Made by a program: the position numbers and the translations under genes. The notes beneath the pieces were generated by a model, which ran no database searches, was not told the DNA's origin, and saw only the letters and a program-made list of their open reading frames with translations. This document shows, piece after piece, positions 8,043 to 16,816 of a stretch of 64,000 nucleotides of DNA. The stretch spans positions 5,397,742 to 5,461,741 of the forward strand of contig NZ_CP015506.1 of assembly GCF_000294775.2 (NCBI RefSeq), given 5' to 3'. Position 1 is the first letter of the stretch; every line of letters starts with the position of its first letter. The stretch comes from Cytobacillus oceanisediminis 2691 (GTDB lineage Bacteria > Bacillota > Bacilli > Bacillales > Cytobacillaceae).

Positions 8043-8072
8043 AGAGTGCGATAATATCTATTTTCGCACTCT
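8043..8072 (-). terminator. Terminator of the BREX operon
   Basis: AGAGTGCGA / TCGCACTCT stem. On the minus strand it is followed by TTATTTTATT, as expected for the end of the leftward BREX transcript, 118 bases beyond the last stop codon. The 118 bases between hold no gene. Confidence 0.6.
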
Positions 8073-8189
8073 ACCATAGAAATATTTGTTTTATTTTTAC
8101 TCCATTAACAATGGTCTTATTTAATGACTTAACTAAAAGATCAAGAAGACGGAAAAATGAATTTTTCTACTGTGTCTTTGTGCTACGCC

Positions 8190-11100
8190 TTAAAAACTAT
8201 TAGTCAAATTTATTTCCTCAAAATTATCTCCGTGTATTACATAAACATATGTCTTGTCGATAATATTATTTAAGTCCTCTATATGGGATTCGCTAATCAA
8301 AAAGTCCGGCTTATCCGTTAAGATAATAAACCTTTCTTCACCATTGAAGCGTTCACTATAAAAATCAACTAACCCTAAGTTATCGTACATAGTTATTAGC
8401 TTACGACCATTTGCTTTCTCATGAGCTGCGACTAAATTGTAGTAGTCAGATGCTATAACACGATAGGATGAGCCATTAGGAATTAATTCAAACTGAGCTA
8501 TTTTTTTAGGCGGCTGCAGAATAATTGTTCGCTGCCTATTTAAAGTATCTATCCGCTTTTTCTTCTGTTCTTCAATATCTATTAGCTGCGCGTTCATTTG
8601 ATTGATAAGTGCTGAATTTTTATTGTCTAGATTATCAGATTGATATTGTAAAAGACGATCATATACCTCATTATATTGCTGTTGAAATGTCTCCACCAAG
8701 TAATCATACATTCGATTCAACTGACTAGTTCGTTTTTTCTCTAGTAGGTTCTTTTCCTCGATTGCCATTTGTAAAATTTGTTTCTGCAAAATGTGTTGTT
8801 CTAAGAATGGTAATTCCGTTACAGTATCCGAGAAATTCTCAAGTGCTAACCAATATAAGTTTAATTTTATAACTGACCCATCCTTACGTTTTGCGATAAA
8901 CAGCAGTTCATTCTTCAATTCCTTTCCAATACCATCTTTATACACTAGACGATACAAATCAACTTCTAAATGCTCTGGGACGTTATACATAAATAAATAA
9001 CGTTTGAATGCAAATTGATCATTTGTTTTATGAATTATTTTTTTTGCTAGAGAATATAAAGGATACGATTTTGTTACATATTGAATGTCTTCACTACTTT
9101 CTTCAATAAATCCTGTATAACGATACGAATCAGTTAAACTAGTTTCTTTGGTAAATTGATCTCGAAGAAGTTTTGGAAATCGCTCAATTCGTTTAACTCG
9201 ATTTTCTTGACTACTGAACACTTTTACATTCGATTCTGCAAATGCATAATCCATAAGCTCTACATACATTCGATTTGGCACTCGGTTAATTTTAATATCG
9301 ATTTGTGAGCTTTTCATTGCATTAATATCTACAGCATCCGTATCAAATTGCATTTTGTTCATTGTTTGTAATAACTCTTTATGTTCTTCACTTAGTCCTT
9401 TATCCATTTTTGAGATTACTTCATCTAATTTTTCACGGGTTAAAATAGCTTCTTTCATTAACTCCGCTAGATTGATATCACCATCAAGTAATTCTCCCAT
9501 AAAGTTATAGACTAAATCATTCCCTAAATCCTCTTTCATTGTTTCTAACTTAGCAAGTAAACGAGTCATAACGTAACCTTCACGCGTATTGGCTGCTACA
9601 AGATTAAATACAAATACTTCATTTTTTTGTCCAATACGATGAATCCGTCCCATTCGTTGCTCTAAACGATTAGGATTCCACGGGATATCATAGTTAATCA
9701 TCTGATTACAGAACTGTAGGTTAATAGATTCTCCACCCGCATCTGTTGCTAGCATGATTTGAGCTTTTTGACGGAATAAATCGACTTGTTTTCTTCGTTC
9801 GTCCATCGAATAACTTCCGATAATTTTTGCTATTTGCTCAACCCTTGTCGAAAGCTTTTCCTCCAAGTATTTAAGTGTATCAACAGATTCAGTAAAGATT
9901 AAGATCTTCTCTCCTGTATAAATAAGCCCTTCTACCCCAAATAGCATTTCCTCTAGTTCCAAATATTTCTTTTCAATTCCATATTTTTTAAGAGAAGTTG
10001 TTTTCGATAGTAATTTTTTCAACTCTGAAATTTCTTCTTGTAACGCGTCTAAATCAATCGTATCAAAAGCAAGTTCTAATTTTCTCTCCAAAGTGTCCTG
10101 CGATTCTGTTACTTCTTCCTCAAGATTGTTTTCATACAGTTTTTCGAGTTTTTGTGCAAACTTTTTCCGTTCATTTTCGTTTGTCTCCAGTATCGCTAAT
10201 AATTTCTTATAACGACGAGCAAGTGACTTATGGATAGCTTCAATGGAAGAACTAAGTCGGCGTTGGAGTAGCATCATGGCAAAAGCAGTACTGTTATTGC
10301 CAGCATTAATTGCACGATTAAAATGAGTCTGTACATAAGCTGTTACAGATTCATATAAATCTAGATCAGGTTCTGTTAATTCATATTGAATCGTCTTCGT
10401 TGTTCTTTTAGGAAAAATCGGAGTTCCATCAAAATTCACCATGGATTCTTTTAAGCGACGAATGATAAATGGATTACTTTTATCCCGTAAAGATTCACTA
10501 GCAGAAACATGATGAAATAGATCCGGCTCAATTAGTTTCATTAATAAACGGAAATTCTCAGCATCTCCTTTGTGTGGTGTTGCAGTTAGGAGTAAGCAAT
10601 GATTTGTTCTTGCCAATAGTTTTTCACCAAGATTATAGAGCTTTGTTTTCATTGTTTTCCTTTTGATTTTCCCATAAGAATAAGCCGCCATCTTATGAGC
10701 CTCATCAACAATGACCAAATCAAACTGTGCTTCTAATATCAACGCTCTAATATCCTCACGAGTAGACCAATGGATTGAAGCAAGAAAGCAATCATTTTCG
10801 ATAAACGGATTTAAACTACCATATTCATTCAATACAGCACGATTAATAATTTTAAATGTTTCTTGAAATTTTTCCGACATCTCTTCCTGCCATTGGCGTA
10901 ATACTAACGGCGGAACTAGAATTAATATACGTTGGATACTTTCACGTGCTTTTAATTCTTTAATTAGCATCCCAGACATAATGGTTTTACCAGCACCGGG
11001 ATCATCTGCTAATAAGTAACGAATGTTGGACGTTTGTAGCATCCTGCTATATACAGCTTCAATTTGGTGAGGTAGAGGTATGACTTGTTGATTTCCTAAT

Positions 11101-11375
11101 GCACGTGTTTTTGAATACTTATCTTCTATTTCAAGTGCTAGGTGTAGAAGGCGTTGTTGTACATCTTGGCCTGTGAATGTTAAGTTTGACGCTGTAGAGG
11201 TACTTAATATTGTCACTTGATTTAAATCAGTTGTTGTAAGTAACTGTTCGTAATAGCTATTAGATTGACGCCCGATTCCTTCAAGTAAATAATACTCATC
11301 TCCAAATGCTTCAAGTTTTTTTACTTCAATTGCCTCTGGGAAGAATGGTCCACTAATAATGTCTCCAATGTTCAT
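8190..11375 (-). CDS. brxHII: BREX type 3 SNF2/DEAH helicase BrxHII
   Basis: A 1061-residue superfamily 2 helicase, last gene of the BREX operon. ATG 11375 has GGAGGAAA seven bases upstream; the frame is open to 11408 but that region overlaps brxA and lacks a ribosome binding site. Helicase motifs: Walker A DDPGAGKT at 124-131; motif II DEAH at 224-227; motif III LLLTATPHKG; a coiled-coil-rich insertion between the two RecA lobes (about 370-450); ILIFTESVDTLKYL in lobe 2; motif VI QRMGRIHRIGQ at about 585. The C-terminal third is a large extension with another coiled coil and no recognised catalytic motif. In BREX the helicase is required for defence in several types, but its exact step is unknown. 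Alternatives such as DISARM DrmD are excluded by the neighbouring brxC, pglZ and brxF. Confidence 0.85.
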   Translation of the reverse strand: MNIGDIISGPFFPEAIEVKKLEAFGDEYYLLEGIGRQSNSYYEQLLTTTDLNQVTILSTSTASNLTFTGQDVQQRLLHLALEIEDKYSKTRALGNQQVIPLPHQIEAVYSRMLQTSNIRYLLADDPGAGKTIMSGMLIKELKARESIQRILILVPPLVLRQWQEEMSEKFQETFKIINRAVLNEYGSLNPFIENDCFLASIHWSTREDIRALILEAQFDLVIVDEAHKMAAYSYGKIKRKTMKTKLYNLGEKLLARTNHCLLLTATPHKGDAENFRLLMKLIEPDLFHHVSASESLRDKSNPFIIRRLKESMVNFDGTPIFPKRTTKTIQYELTEPDLDLYESVTAYVQTHFNRAINAGNNSTAFAMMLLQRRLSSSIEAIHKSLARRYKKLLAILETNENERKKFAQKLEKLYENNLEEEVTESQDTLERKLELAFDTIDLDALQEEISELKKLLSKTTSLKKYGIEKKYLELEEMLFGVEGLIYTGEKILIFTESVDTLKYLEEKLSTRVEQIAKIIGSYSMDERRKQVDLFRQKAQIMLATDAGGESINLQFCNQMINYDIPWNPNRLEQRMGRIHRIGQKNEVFVFNLVAANTREGYVMTRLLAKLETMKEDLGNDLVYNFMGELLDGDINLAELMKEAILTREKLDEVISKMDKGLSEEHKELLQTMNKMQFDTDAVDINAMKSSQIDIKINRVPNRMYVELMDYAFAESNVKVFSSQENRVKRIERFPKLLRDQFTKETSLTDSYRYTGFIEESSEDIQYVTKSYPLYSLAKKIIHKTNDQFAFKRYLFMYNVPEHLEVDLYRLVYKDGIGKELKNELLFIAKRKDGSVIKLNLYWLALENFSDTVTELPFLEQHILQKQILQMAIEEKNLLEKKRTSQLNRMYDYLVETFQQQYNEVYDRLLQYQSDNLDNKNSALINQMNAQLIDIEEQKKKRIDTLNRQRTIILQPPKKIAQFELIPNGSSYRVIASDYYNLVAAHEKANGRKLITMYDNLGLVDFYSERFNGEERFIILTDKPDFLISESHIEDLNNIIDKTYVYVIHGDNFEEINLTNSF

Positions 11376-11404
11376 GTAAATTTCCTCCAAAAAAAAACCC
11401 TCAC

Positions 11405-12130
11405 TCAAAGAGAGTAAGGGATTTTAAGGTTTCTTTCTATAATTGTATCTCGAATATTTTTTATAATTGAATAGCGTTCCTTGTCTAAATCCCCTATACG
11501 TATATGGTAATCGAATGGATAGAAGATTGCACTATTATTTACAATATCTGTAGATACAGTATTTGCTTCATAGTGCATCATTAATACTTCAATCATTAAA
11601 GCTTTAAGTAAAGGATTCTGTATTTCAATTTCTATTTTTTTCGATTGATATAATCCGGGCTTTGGCATGGTTAGAAGTAGCCAATCTTTAACAGAAGAGA
11701 AAACTGCACCAACAGCAACTTCTACACGACGTCGATCTCCATATCGATTTTTCATCTCGTTTACAATAGATCTGCTCTGTATTTCATCCGACATTTTCAG
11801 CAGTTTTCCAATGTAATACATTTGTTCTCTAAAAAATGGATAGGCAATGCATGTTAGACAATAATTGGTTATTAATTTTTCTTTTGACGATAAATATGGA
11901 TATTCTTTAAGTAATGTATCACGAATGTCCATAATAATAGGGTCTACTAGATACCATGTCTTCATTAACATGGTAATAGCATTCTTACGTGATTTATCAC
12001 CTTTAATAGAATTCATCAATTCTATATTTAGTAAATTGTACATTTCTTTTGAAGAATATTGCCGTAATAAATTTGCTGTTAAATCAAGATGAGCCAGCTG
12101 AATTTTTTGATCAAAACCTACTGCTTTCAT
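11405..12130 (-). CDS. brxA: BREX protein BrxA (DUF1819)
   Basis: A 241-residue protein between pglZ and the helicase, in the size range and position of BrxA, an RNA-binding, NusB-like BREX component in other systems. It is helical and basic, with LLNIELMNSIKGDKSRKNAI near the N-terminus, a central NRYGDRRRVEVAVGAVFSSV and an acidic-aromatic end. No enzyme motif is visible. The ATG at 12130 has GGGGCGAG upstream. It lies 15 bases after pglZ and 29 bases before the brxHII start, so it is translated from the same message. Identification leans on size, helical pattern and operon context rather than on a sharp sequence motif. Confidence 0.7.
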   Translation of the reverse strand: MKAVGFDQKIQLAHLDLTANLLRQYSSKEMYNLLNIELMNSIKGDKSRKNAITMLMKTWYLVDPIIMDIRDTLLKEYPYLSSKEKLITNYCLTCIAYPFFREQMYYIGKLLKMSDEIQSRSIVNEMKNRYGDRRRVEVAVGAVFSSVKDWLLLTMPKPGLYQSKKIEIEIQNPLLKALMIEVLMMHYEANTVSTDIVNNSAIFYPFDYHIRIGDLDKERYSIIKNIRDTIIERNLKIPYSL

Positions 12131-12145
12131 ACTCGCCCCTACTTT

Positions 12146-14044
12146 CTAGCGCTTCACTTTTACAAATGGTACAATCACTTCCTCAAAATGAATACCACCG
12201 TGAGTAACAATTTTATCACTTTTTGGTACAAAAGCATAATTGCCTCTAGCTAATAATACATTATAGTCTTTTGGCAATCCTGAATGATTCCATGAAATTG
12301 TTGATTCTGCATACGTAAGATGTGTTTGGTTTCGAATATTCTTAGATTGATAAATTCGAGTACGTTCGCCTTTTGAGTTAACTAGGACTCCTTCATGAAT
12401 TCTTCCTATTCCAAGGCATTCTACATTGCCATGATCAGAGGTAATGTATACATCATAATCTTGGTCTACTAAATCCGCTAGAAACTGATTTATATAGTTT
12501 GTAGATAGCCATGTTGATAGTTCAGAAAACATCGTTTGATTACCTTGTACAGCACCATGCATAAATTGATCAATAATATCTATAACAGCACCATATACAC
12601 GAATTGAAGGAAATTGCATGTAAGAAAGTGAAGAATGGTTATACACTTCTAACCCAAGAGAATTTTCATAAGCAACATTTTGTTTTGTAAAACCTTCTTG
12701 CTCCCAGAATTGCAGCCAATACGTTTTTTCTTTCCTAGTTGAATGGATGGTATCAGCAAATTGTCTAGGTTCTAAACCTGAAAAAATAGCTTGCCTCGAT
12801 ACGGCAGTTACACTAGGCACCCATGAAAACACAGCATCTTCCTCAAATGACCATCCATCACTAGCTAAATGCTGTTTAATCATATACCATTGAGTAAAGT
12901 TCATTCCATCCATTACAATTAAAGCAATTTTGCTATTTATTTTCCTTGCTAGAAAATGAGGAATTTGATGGACCATTTTTGGCTTTGGAACAACAGGTAA
13001 TGTGCGAAGACTTGCGTATTCTTCCATCATCCATTTTTCAAAGTGTTCATTTAATGTTTGTATTTGCATGTTCCATGTATCTGGTAATGTGCCATTGCTT
13101 AGATAGTTGTACTGAGTTTCTCCGATTTGACTAGCTAAATTACCCCATTCTAGACGTGAAAATCTTGTATAGTCTTGACCGAATAAACCTTTCACATCAA
13201 TAGAAGGTTTACTCTCCATTACTAAACCTGCCATCATCCAATTTTCAAATTTCGCCTTATTAGATATTGGAATAGGCGTAATATAATTTGTGAGTGTTTG
13301 ACGGACTATTGGGTCATCGAAATAAGAAAAATCATAATTGGTTTTCGACTCAAAAATGTGGTCATGAGAACGTTTCAAAAAGTCATGAATATATTTTTGC
13401 CACTCTTTATTTAATAAATGGGTTAAATGATCCCTTGATTGGAAAACAGTAAGTATTTCTGTTGAAAACCATGAATGTGATTTTTTTATGTTTTGTTGTA
13501 GTCGTTGAAAAAATAGCGAAGGAATGGCTTCGCTATTTTTAGAATAATAATGAATAGCTGCTTTTATAAGATCATTTTCATTACTAAAAACGCTGGTGTC
13601 TAGCTGGTACACCTTTGTTAATATAAAATCAATTGATTCGTTGTAGTTTAATTGTTTCAATTGATTACTGGACGCATCAAATAATAATGAAAGTACTTCA
13701 TTTGGGCAGTATTGAACAACAGTAGGATCAAGAGAAGGGAAGATGGATTCCCACGATAGTATAAGTCGAATTGCGTTATTCAATATGTCATAAGGCAACT
13801 GATTGAATTGGTTTTCTGCAATCGTTAAAATCCAAGTAGAACGGCTCTTACGGTCTTCGTGTCGGAAAGATGTCTCGTATAGATAACGAAAAACGATTGA
13901 GTCTTGATAAGTATGGACAGTTATTCCCTTCTCAGCAAATTCCTGTAGCACTGTCTCCCGCTTGAATAAGCCATACTCATCTGAAACAATATACAAACTG
14001 CCTTTACTTTGGAAAAAAGTTGCTAATTTTTCAACCCAATTCAA
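12146..14044 (-). CDS. pglZ: BREX alkaline-phosphatase-superfamily protein PglZ
   Basis: A 632-residue protein. The N-terminal half (1-365) is helical with little conservation. The PglZ domain follows: KIALIVMDGMN with metal-ligand Asp379; VPSVTAVSRQAIFSGLEP with the Thr413/Ser region that carries the nucleophile in the superfamily; ITSDHGN with Asp537-His538; and a C-terminal THGGIHFEEVIVPFV supplying a further His ligand. This is the hallmark protein of BREX and Pgl systems and is needed for both host methylation and phage exclusion in characterised examples. The natural substrate is not known. The start ATG 14044 has a GAAGGTGAT site. It is 18 bases downstream of pglX. The metal-site motifs look intact, so it is probably active. 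Confidence 0.92.
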   Translation of the reverse strand: MNWVEKLATFFQSKGSLYIVSDEYGLFKRETVLQEFAEKGITVHTYQDSIVFRYLYETSFRHEDRKSRSTWILTIAENQFNQLPYDILNNAIRLILSWESIFPSLDPTVVQYCPNEVLSLLFDASSNQLKQLNYNESIDFILTKVYQLDTSVFSNENDLIKAAIHYYSKNSEAIPSLFFQRLQQNIKKSHSWFSTEILTVFQSRDHLTHLLNKEWQKYIHDFLKRSHDHIFESKTNYDFSYFDDPIVRQTLTNYITPIPISNKAKFENWMMAGLVMESKPSIDVKGLFGQDYTRFSRLEWGNLASQIGETQYNYLSNGTLPDTWNMQIQTLNEHFEKWMMEEYASLRTLPVVPKPKMVHQIPHFLARKINSKIALIVMDGMNFTQWYMIKQHLASDGWSFEEDAVFSWVPSVTAVSRQAIFSGLEPRQFADTIHSTRKEKTYWLQFWEQEGFTKQNVAYENSLGLEVYNHSSLSYMQFPSIRVYGAVIDIIDQFMHGAVQGNQTMFSELSTWLSTNYINQFLADLVDQDYDVYITSDHGNVECLGIGRIHEGVLVNSKGERTRIYQSKNIRNQTHLTYAESTISWNHSGLPKDYNVLLARGNYAFVPKSDKIVTHGGIHFEEVIVPFVKVKR

Positions 14045-14062
14045 TCAAATCACCTTCTTTTA

Positions 14063-16801
14063 TTACATATCTAAACGTACCTGTGCATTATCATAGTACA
14101 TTAATAGTTTGTCATCTTCTTGAATAACTTGCTCTGGCAATCGGTCACCTACTGTGACAATCTTCTCGTAATTTTTCTCACTCCACGCCTTTTTAAATCC
14201 TGCCCGGATTGCCTCTGTACGGAATTGTTTTAATTTCTTCTTGCTGTTTCCAAGCTCTTCTACATAATGATCAAATTCACGTAACAAAGTTTTTTCACGC
14301 AATTTCTCAAGGTCCGCCTGTTTATTTGGGTCTGGCACATACCATCGATTCATTGCTTTTGCTCTTAGCTTACCATCTGTATTTTCTAACCCACGCATAT
14401 CATGGAAATTCCGGCGCAAATAACTAGCAATTTGATCTGGTACTGTTTCTTCTCCCTCATATCGCAAGAAGTTTTGAGCAAGTAAATCATCTAACTCAGG
14501 CAACTGCTCATGCTTAGCAATATGCTGAATTTCCTTCATAAACTGAGGATGTAAATCCTGACGTGTTTGTGGTTTCTTCATCAGCTGTTGACGAATCCAT
14601 TCAATAGAGCTATTCTCATCAGAAACAAATAAGCTCATTTGAGTAAATTCCTTAACTAATGTACGCTTTTTATCATATTCAGCTACCTGTGATTCTAAAA
14701 ATGCCATCCCATCACGCATAGGGAAACGCTGAGTAACACCAACTTGGAACTCAGCAGAGGAAATTGGAACAGGGAAACCACTTTGTACGTGATAAGCTAC
14801 CATGCGATCAAAAAGAATACGTGGTGTACGCTCTGCAATAATGGAAGCTTCACCTTTAGCGCCTAAAAATACAGGTAACTTTTCTAAATGTTGTGATATG
14901 AAAGTCCAAGCAGATTCAGGCGTATTTGTTTGTTCACGCATTTTAATAATATTTTCTTCACCGGGTTTGTAAGCTGAAATAACTAAATCTTGTTTAACAG
15001 CAGTAGTTGAAGTAACTGCCTTAAAACTTCCTTGCTTTTTATCCAGAGCTGCAACATTTGCAATTACAAAACCAGCTTTTTGCATAGCTTCTTGAATAGC
15101 ATTCCATACACTTGCTTTTGAGTTACTAAATTCTACTGTTATCCAACGATTCGGTTTTAAAACTCTATAATAATTAGAAAAACATTCTTCAATTAATGTC
15201 TTATATTCTTCAATACTCTTCTCTTGTGCTGCATTAACAATTGCCTCTTTTTGAATAGATGTTTTGACCTTCAACCAAGATTCCCAAATGTAATTCAATT
15301 CAGAGTAATTAATATTTGCTCCGAAAGGTGGATCAGTAAAGATATAATCTATGGAGTTGTCTTTAAGTTGGATACTATTTGCAGATTGTATACTATTAAT
15401 ATTTGTTTTTCCTTTAACAATCAGAGCTTTTTGTAAATCTCTCACCTTTCCATTTAGAACTTTGTAGATATTAGCCTCAGCAGTTAAACTTGAAACATAT
15501 AATGTCCCGTTTAAAATTCCATTACCTCGATTTCCTAAATTATATCTTACAAGTTTAGAAACCAAGTTATATAAAATAGATTGAATTGCCAATTTCATAT
15601 ATAAAGAACCTTTAAAATCATGATTAATTCTGGAGAAAAGATCCCCTAAGATCGCAAGATTTCTTTTAGTATAGAAATGATGGACATTCTTAAATCCGTG
15701 ACTATTCAATGGCTGTTGTGTGTTAACTCCTATAGGCATTTCATCGGTTGGTACCCATGTGTTAATGACAGAATCATTAATTCTTTTTATTAATTCTTTA
15801 TCTAAATCATCTAAAACCTTTTTGTACTGTTTTTTATTGTAAATATAATTTATTTGAACAGGTTCTTGTTTTCCAATATTAATATTTTCATTTAAAACAT
15901 TGTCGTAAACTGTTTCAAACACTCTGTTCATCTTTTCCTTTGATAATTCAATGGAACATTTTGGACAAGGGAAGTTTTTTAATAATACATTCTCCTTAGA
16001 GTCATAAGCTTCATTATAAAATATAATCTCTTCATTACATTCTGGACATTCAAATACGTCGCTCCAAATGACATAATTAATTTGTCCATTTTCTCCATTG
16101 CTATGTTTAGTAGTATAATAGTTACCAAATTCACTTTCCGATTGAACTATTAATTTCTCCATTTCCCGTACAAAATTATTACTGTTAATTTCAGTATTAT
16201 AATTTGCTGTAATGAAACTTGCAGCAGGAGATAAGTCACTTAAAATACTTTTTCTAGAACCTACCTCAGCCGTTTTCATATTTAAACTCATTACTTGTTC
16301 TTTATCTCCACACATATTTGCGGCTACACCAGTCATACCAGTCCCTGAAAATGCATCTAAAATAATGTCTCCGGGTTTTGTATAGTGTAGAATATAGCGC
16401 ATTATTGCTTTATAAGGAACCTTTGTATGATACGTATGAGCTGTATATATTGATTCATTTTTCCCTTCACTAACATCGGTAGTAAACGGTTCACGGTGAT
16501 ACTCATCGTTTACATCACGACCGTACTTAGTAAACTTTTCTTTTTCCCATTCCTCAATAAAATTATTAACCCAAGGGTTCGGACATGCGGTATAATATGG
16601 CGGGTCTGATAAAGTAATAATGTCTTCATCCTCACCTATAGGGAAGCCTTCAATTTGTTTAAGTTCAGGTAGTTTTTTTCGTAGCTCTTCACGAAAATAC
16701 TCTCTACGTGCTTCTTCACTTTCAAAGGTCATACCAAGGCAGACAACAGGAGTGTTGTCTGCCTTAGTTACCTCAAAAGAGAGCTGTTCATTATTTGTCA
16801 T
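14063..16801 (-). CDS. pglX: BREX type 3 adenine-specific DNA methyltransferase (PglXI)
   Basis: A 912-residue N6-adenine methyltransferase that marks host DNA. Motifs: DPPYYTACPNPW at 66-77 (a catalytic-type DPPY before the SAM site); LDAFSGTGMTG at 149-158 (motif I, SAM binding); a zinc-ribbon-like pair CPEC 252-255 and CPKC 279-282; a second catalytic-type motif FTDPPFGANINYSE at about 488-501; and a long C-terminal region (about 640-912) probably for target recognition. Two DPP[YF] motifs around one motif I are reminiscent of the DUF1156/COG1743 methylases used by type 3 BREX rather than the classical PglX of type 1. The ATG at 16801 has AAGGAGAG upstream. It sits 15 bases after brxC. All key residues look intact. 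Confidence 0.9.
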   Translation of the reverse strand: MTNNEQLSFEVTKADNTPVVCLGMTFESEEARREYFREELRKKLPELKQIEGFPIGEDEDIITLSDPPYYTACPNPWVNNFIEEWEKEKFTKYGRDVNDEYHREPFTTDVSEGKNESIYTAHTYHTKVPYKAIMRYILHYTKPGDIILDAFSGTGMTGVAANMCGDKEQVMSLNMKTAEVGSRKSILSDLSPAASFITANYNTEINSNNFVREMEKLIVQSESEFGNYYTTKHSNGENGQINYVIWSDVFECPECNEEIIFYNEAYDSKENVLLKNFPCPKCSIELSKEKMNRVFETVYDNVLNENINIGKQEPVQINYIYNKKQYKKVLDDLDKELIKRINDSVINTWVPTDEMPIGVNTQQPLNSHGFKNVHHFYTKRNLAILGDLFSRINHDFKGSLYMKLAIQSILYNLVSKLVRYNLGNRGNGILNGTLYVSSLTAEANIYKVLNGKVRDLQKALIVKGKTNINSIQSANSIQLKDNSIDYIFTDPPFGANINYSELNYIWESWLKVKTSIQKEAIVNAAQEKSIEEYKTLIEECFSNYYRVLKPNRWITVEFSNSKASVWNAIQEAMQKAGFVIANVAALDKKQGSFKAVTSTTAVKQDLVISAYKPGEENIIKMREQTNTPESAWTFISQHLEKLPVFLGAKGEASIIAERTPRILFDRMVAYHVQSGFPVPISSAEFQVGVTQRFPMRDGMAFLESQVAEYDKKRTLVKEFTQMSLFVSDENSSIEWIRQQLMKKPQTRQDLHPQFMKEIQHIAKHEQLPELDDLLAQNFLRYEGEETVPDQIASYLRRNFHDMRGLENTDGKLRAKAMNRWYVPDPNKQADLEKLREKTLLREFDHYVEELGNSKKKLKQFRTEAIRAGFKKAWSEKNYEKIVTVGDRLPEQVIQEDDKLLMYYDNAQVRLDM

Positions 16802-16816
16802 GTCAATCTCTCCTTG

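Noticed and set aside
8190..16801. DISARM-type defence (SNF2 helicase plus methylase)
   Set aside because: The presence of brxF, brxC, brxA and pglZ in one operon identifies BREX; no DrmB (DUF1998) gene is present.
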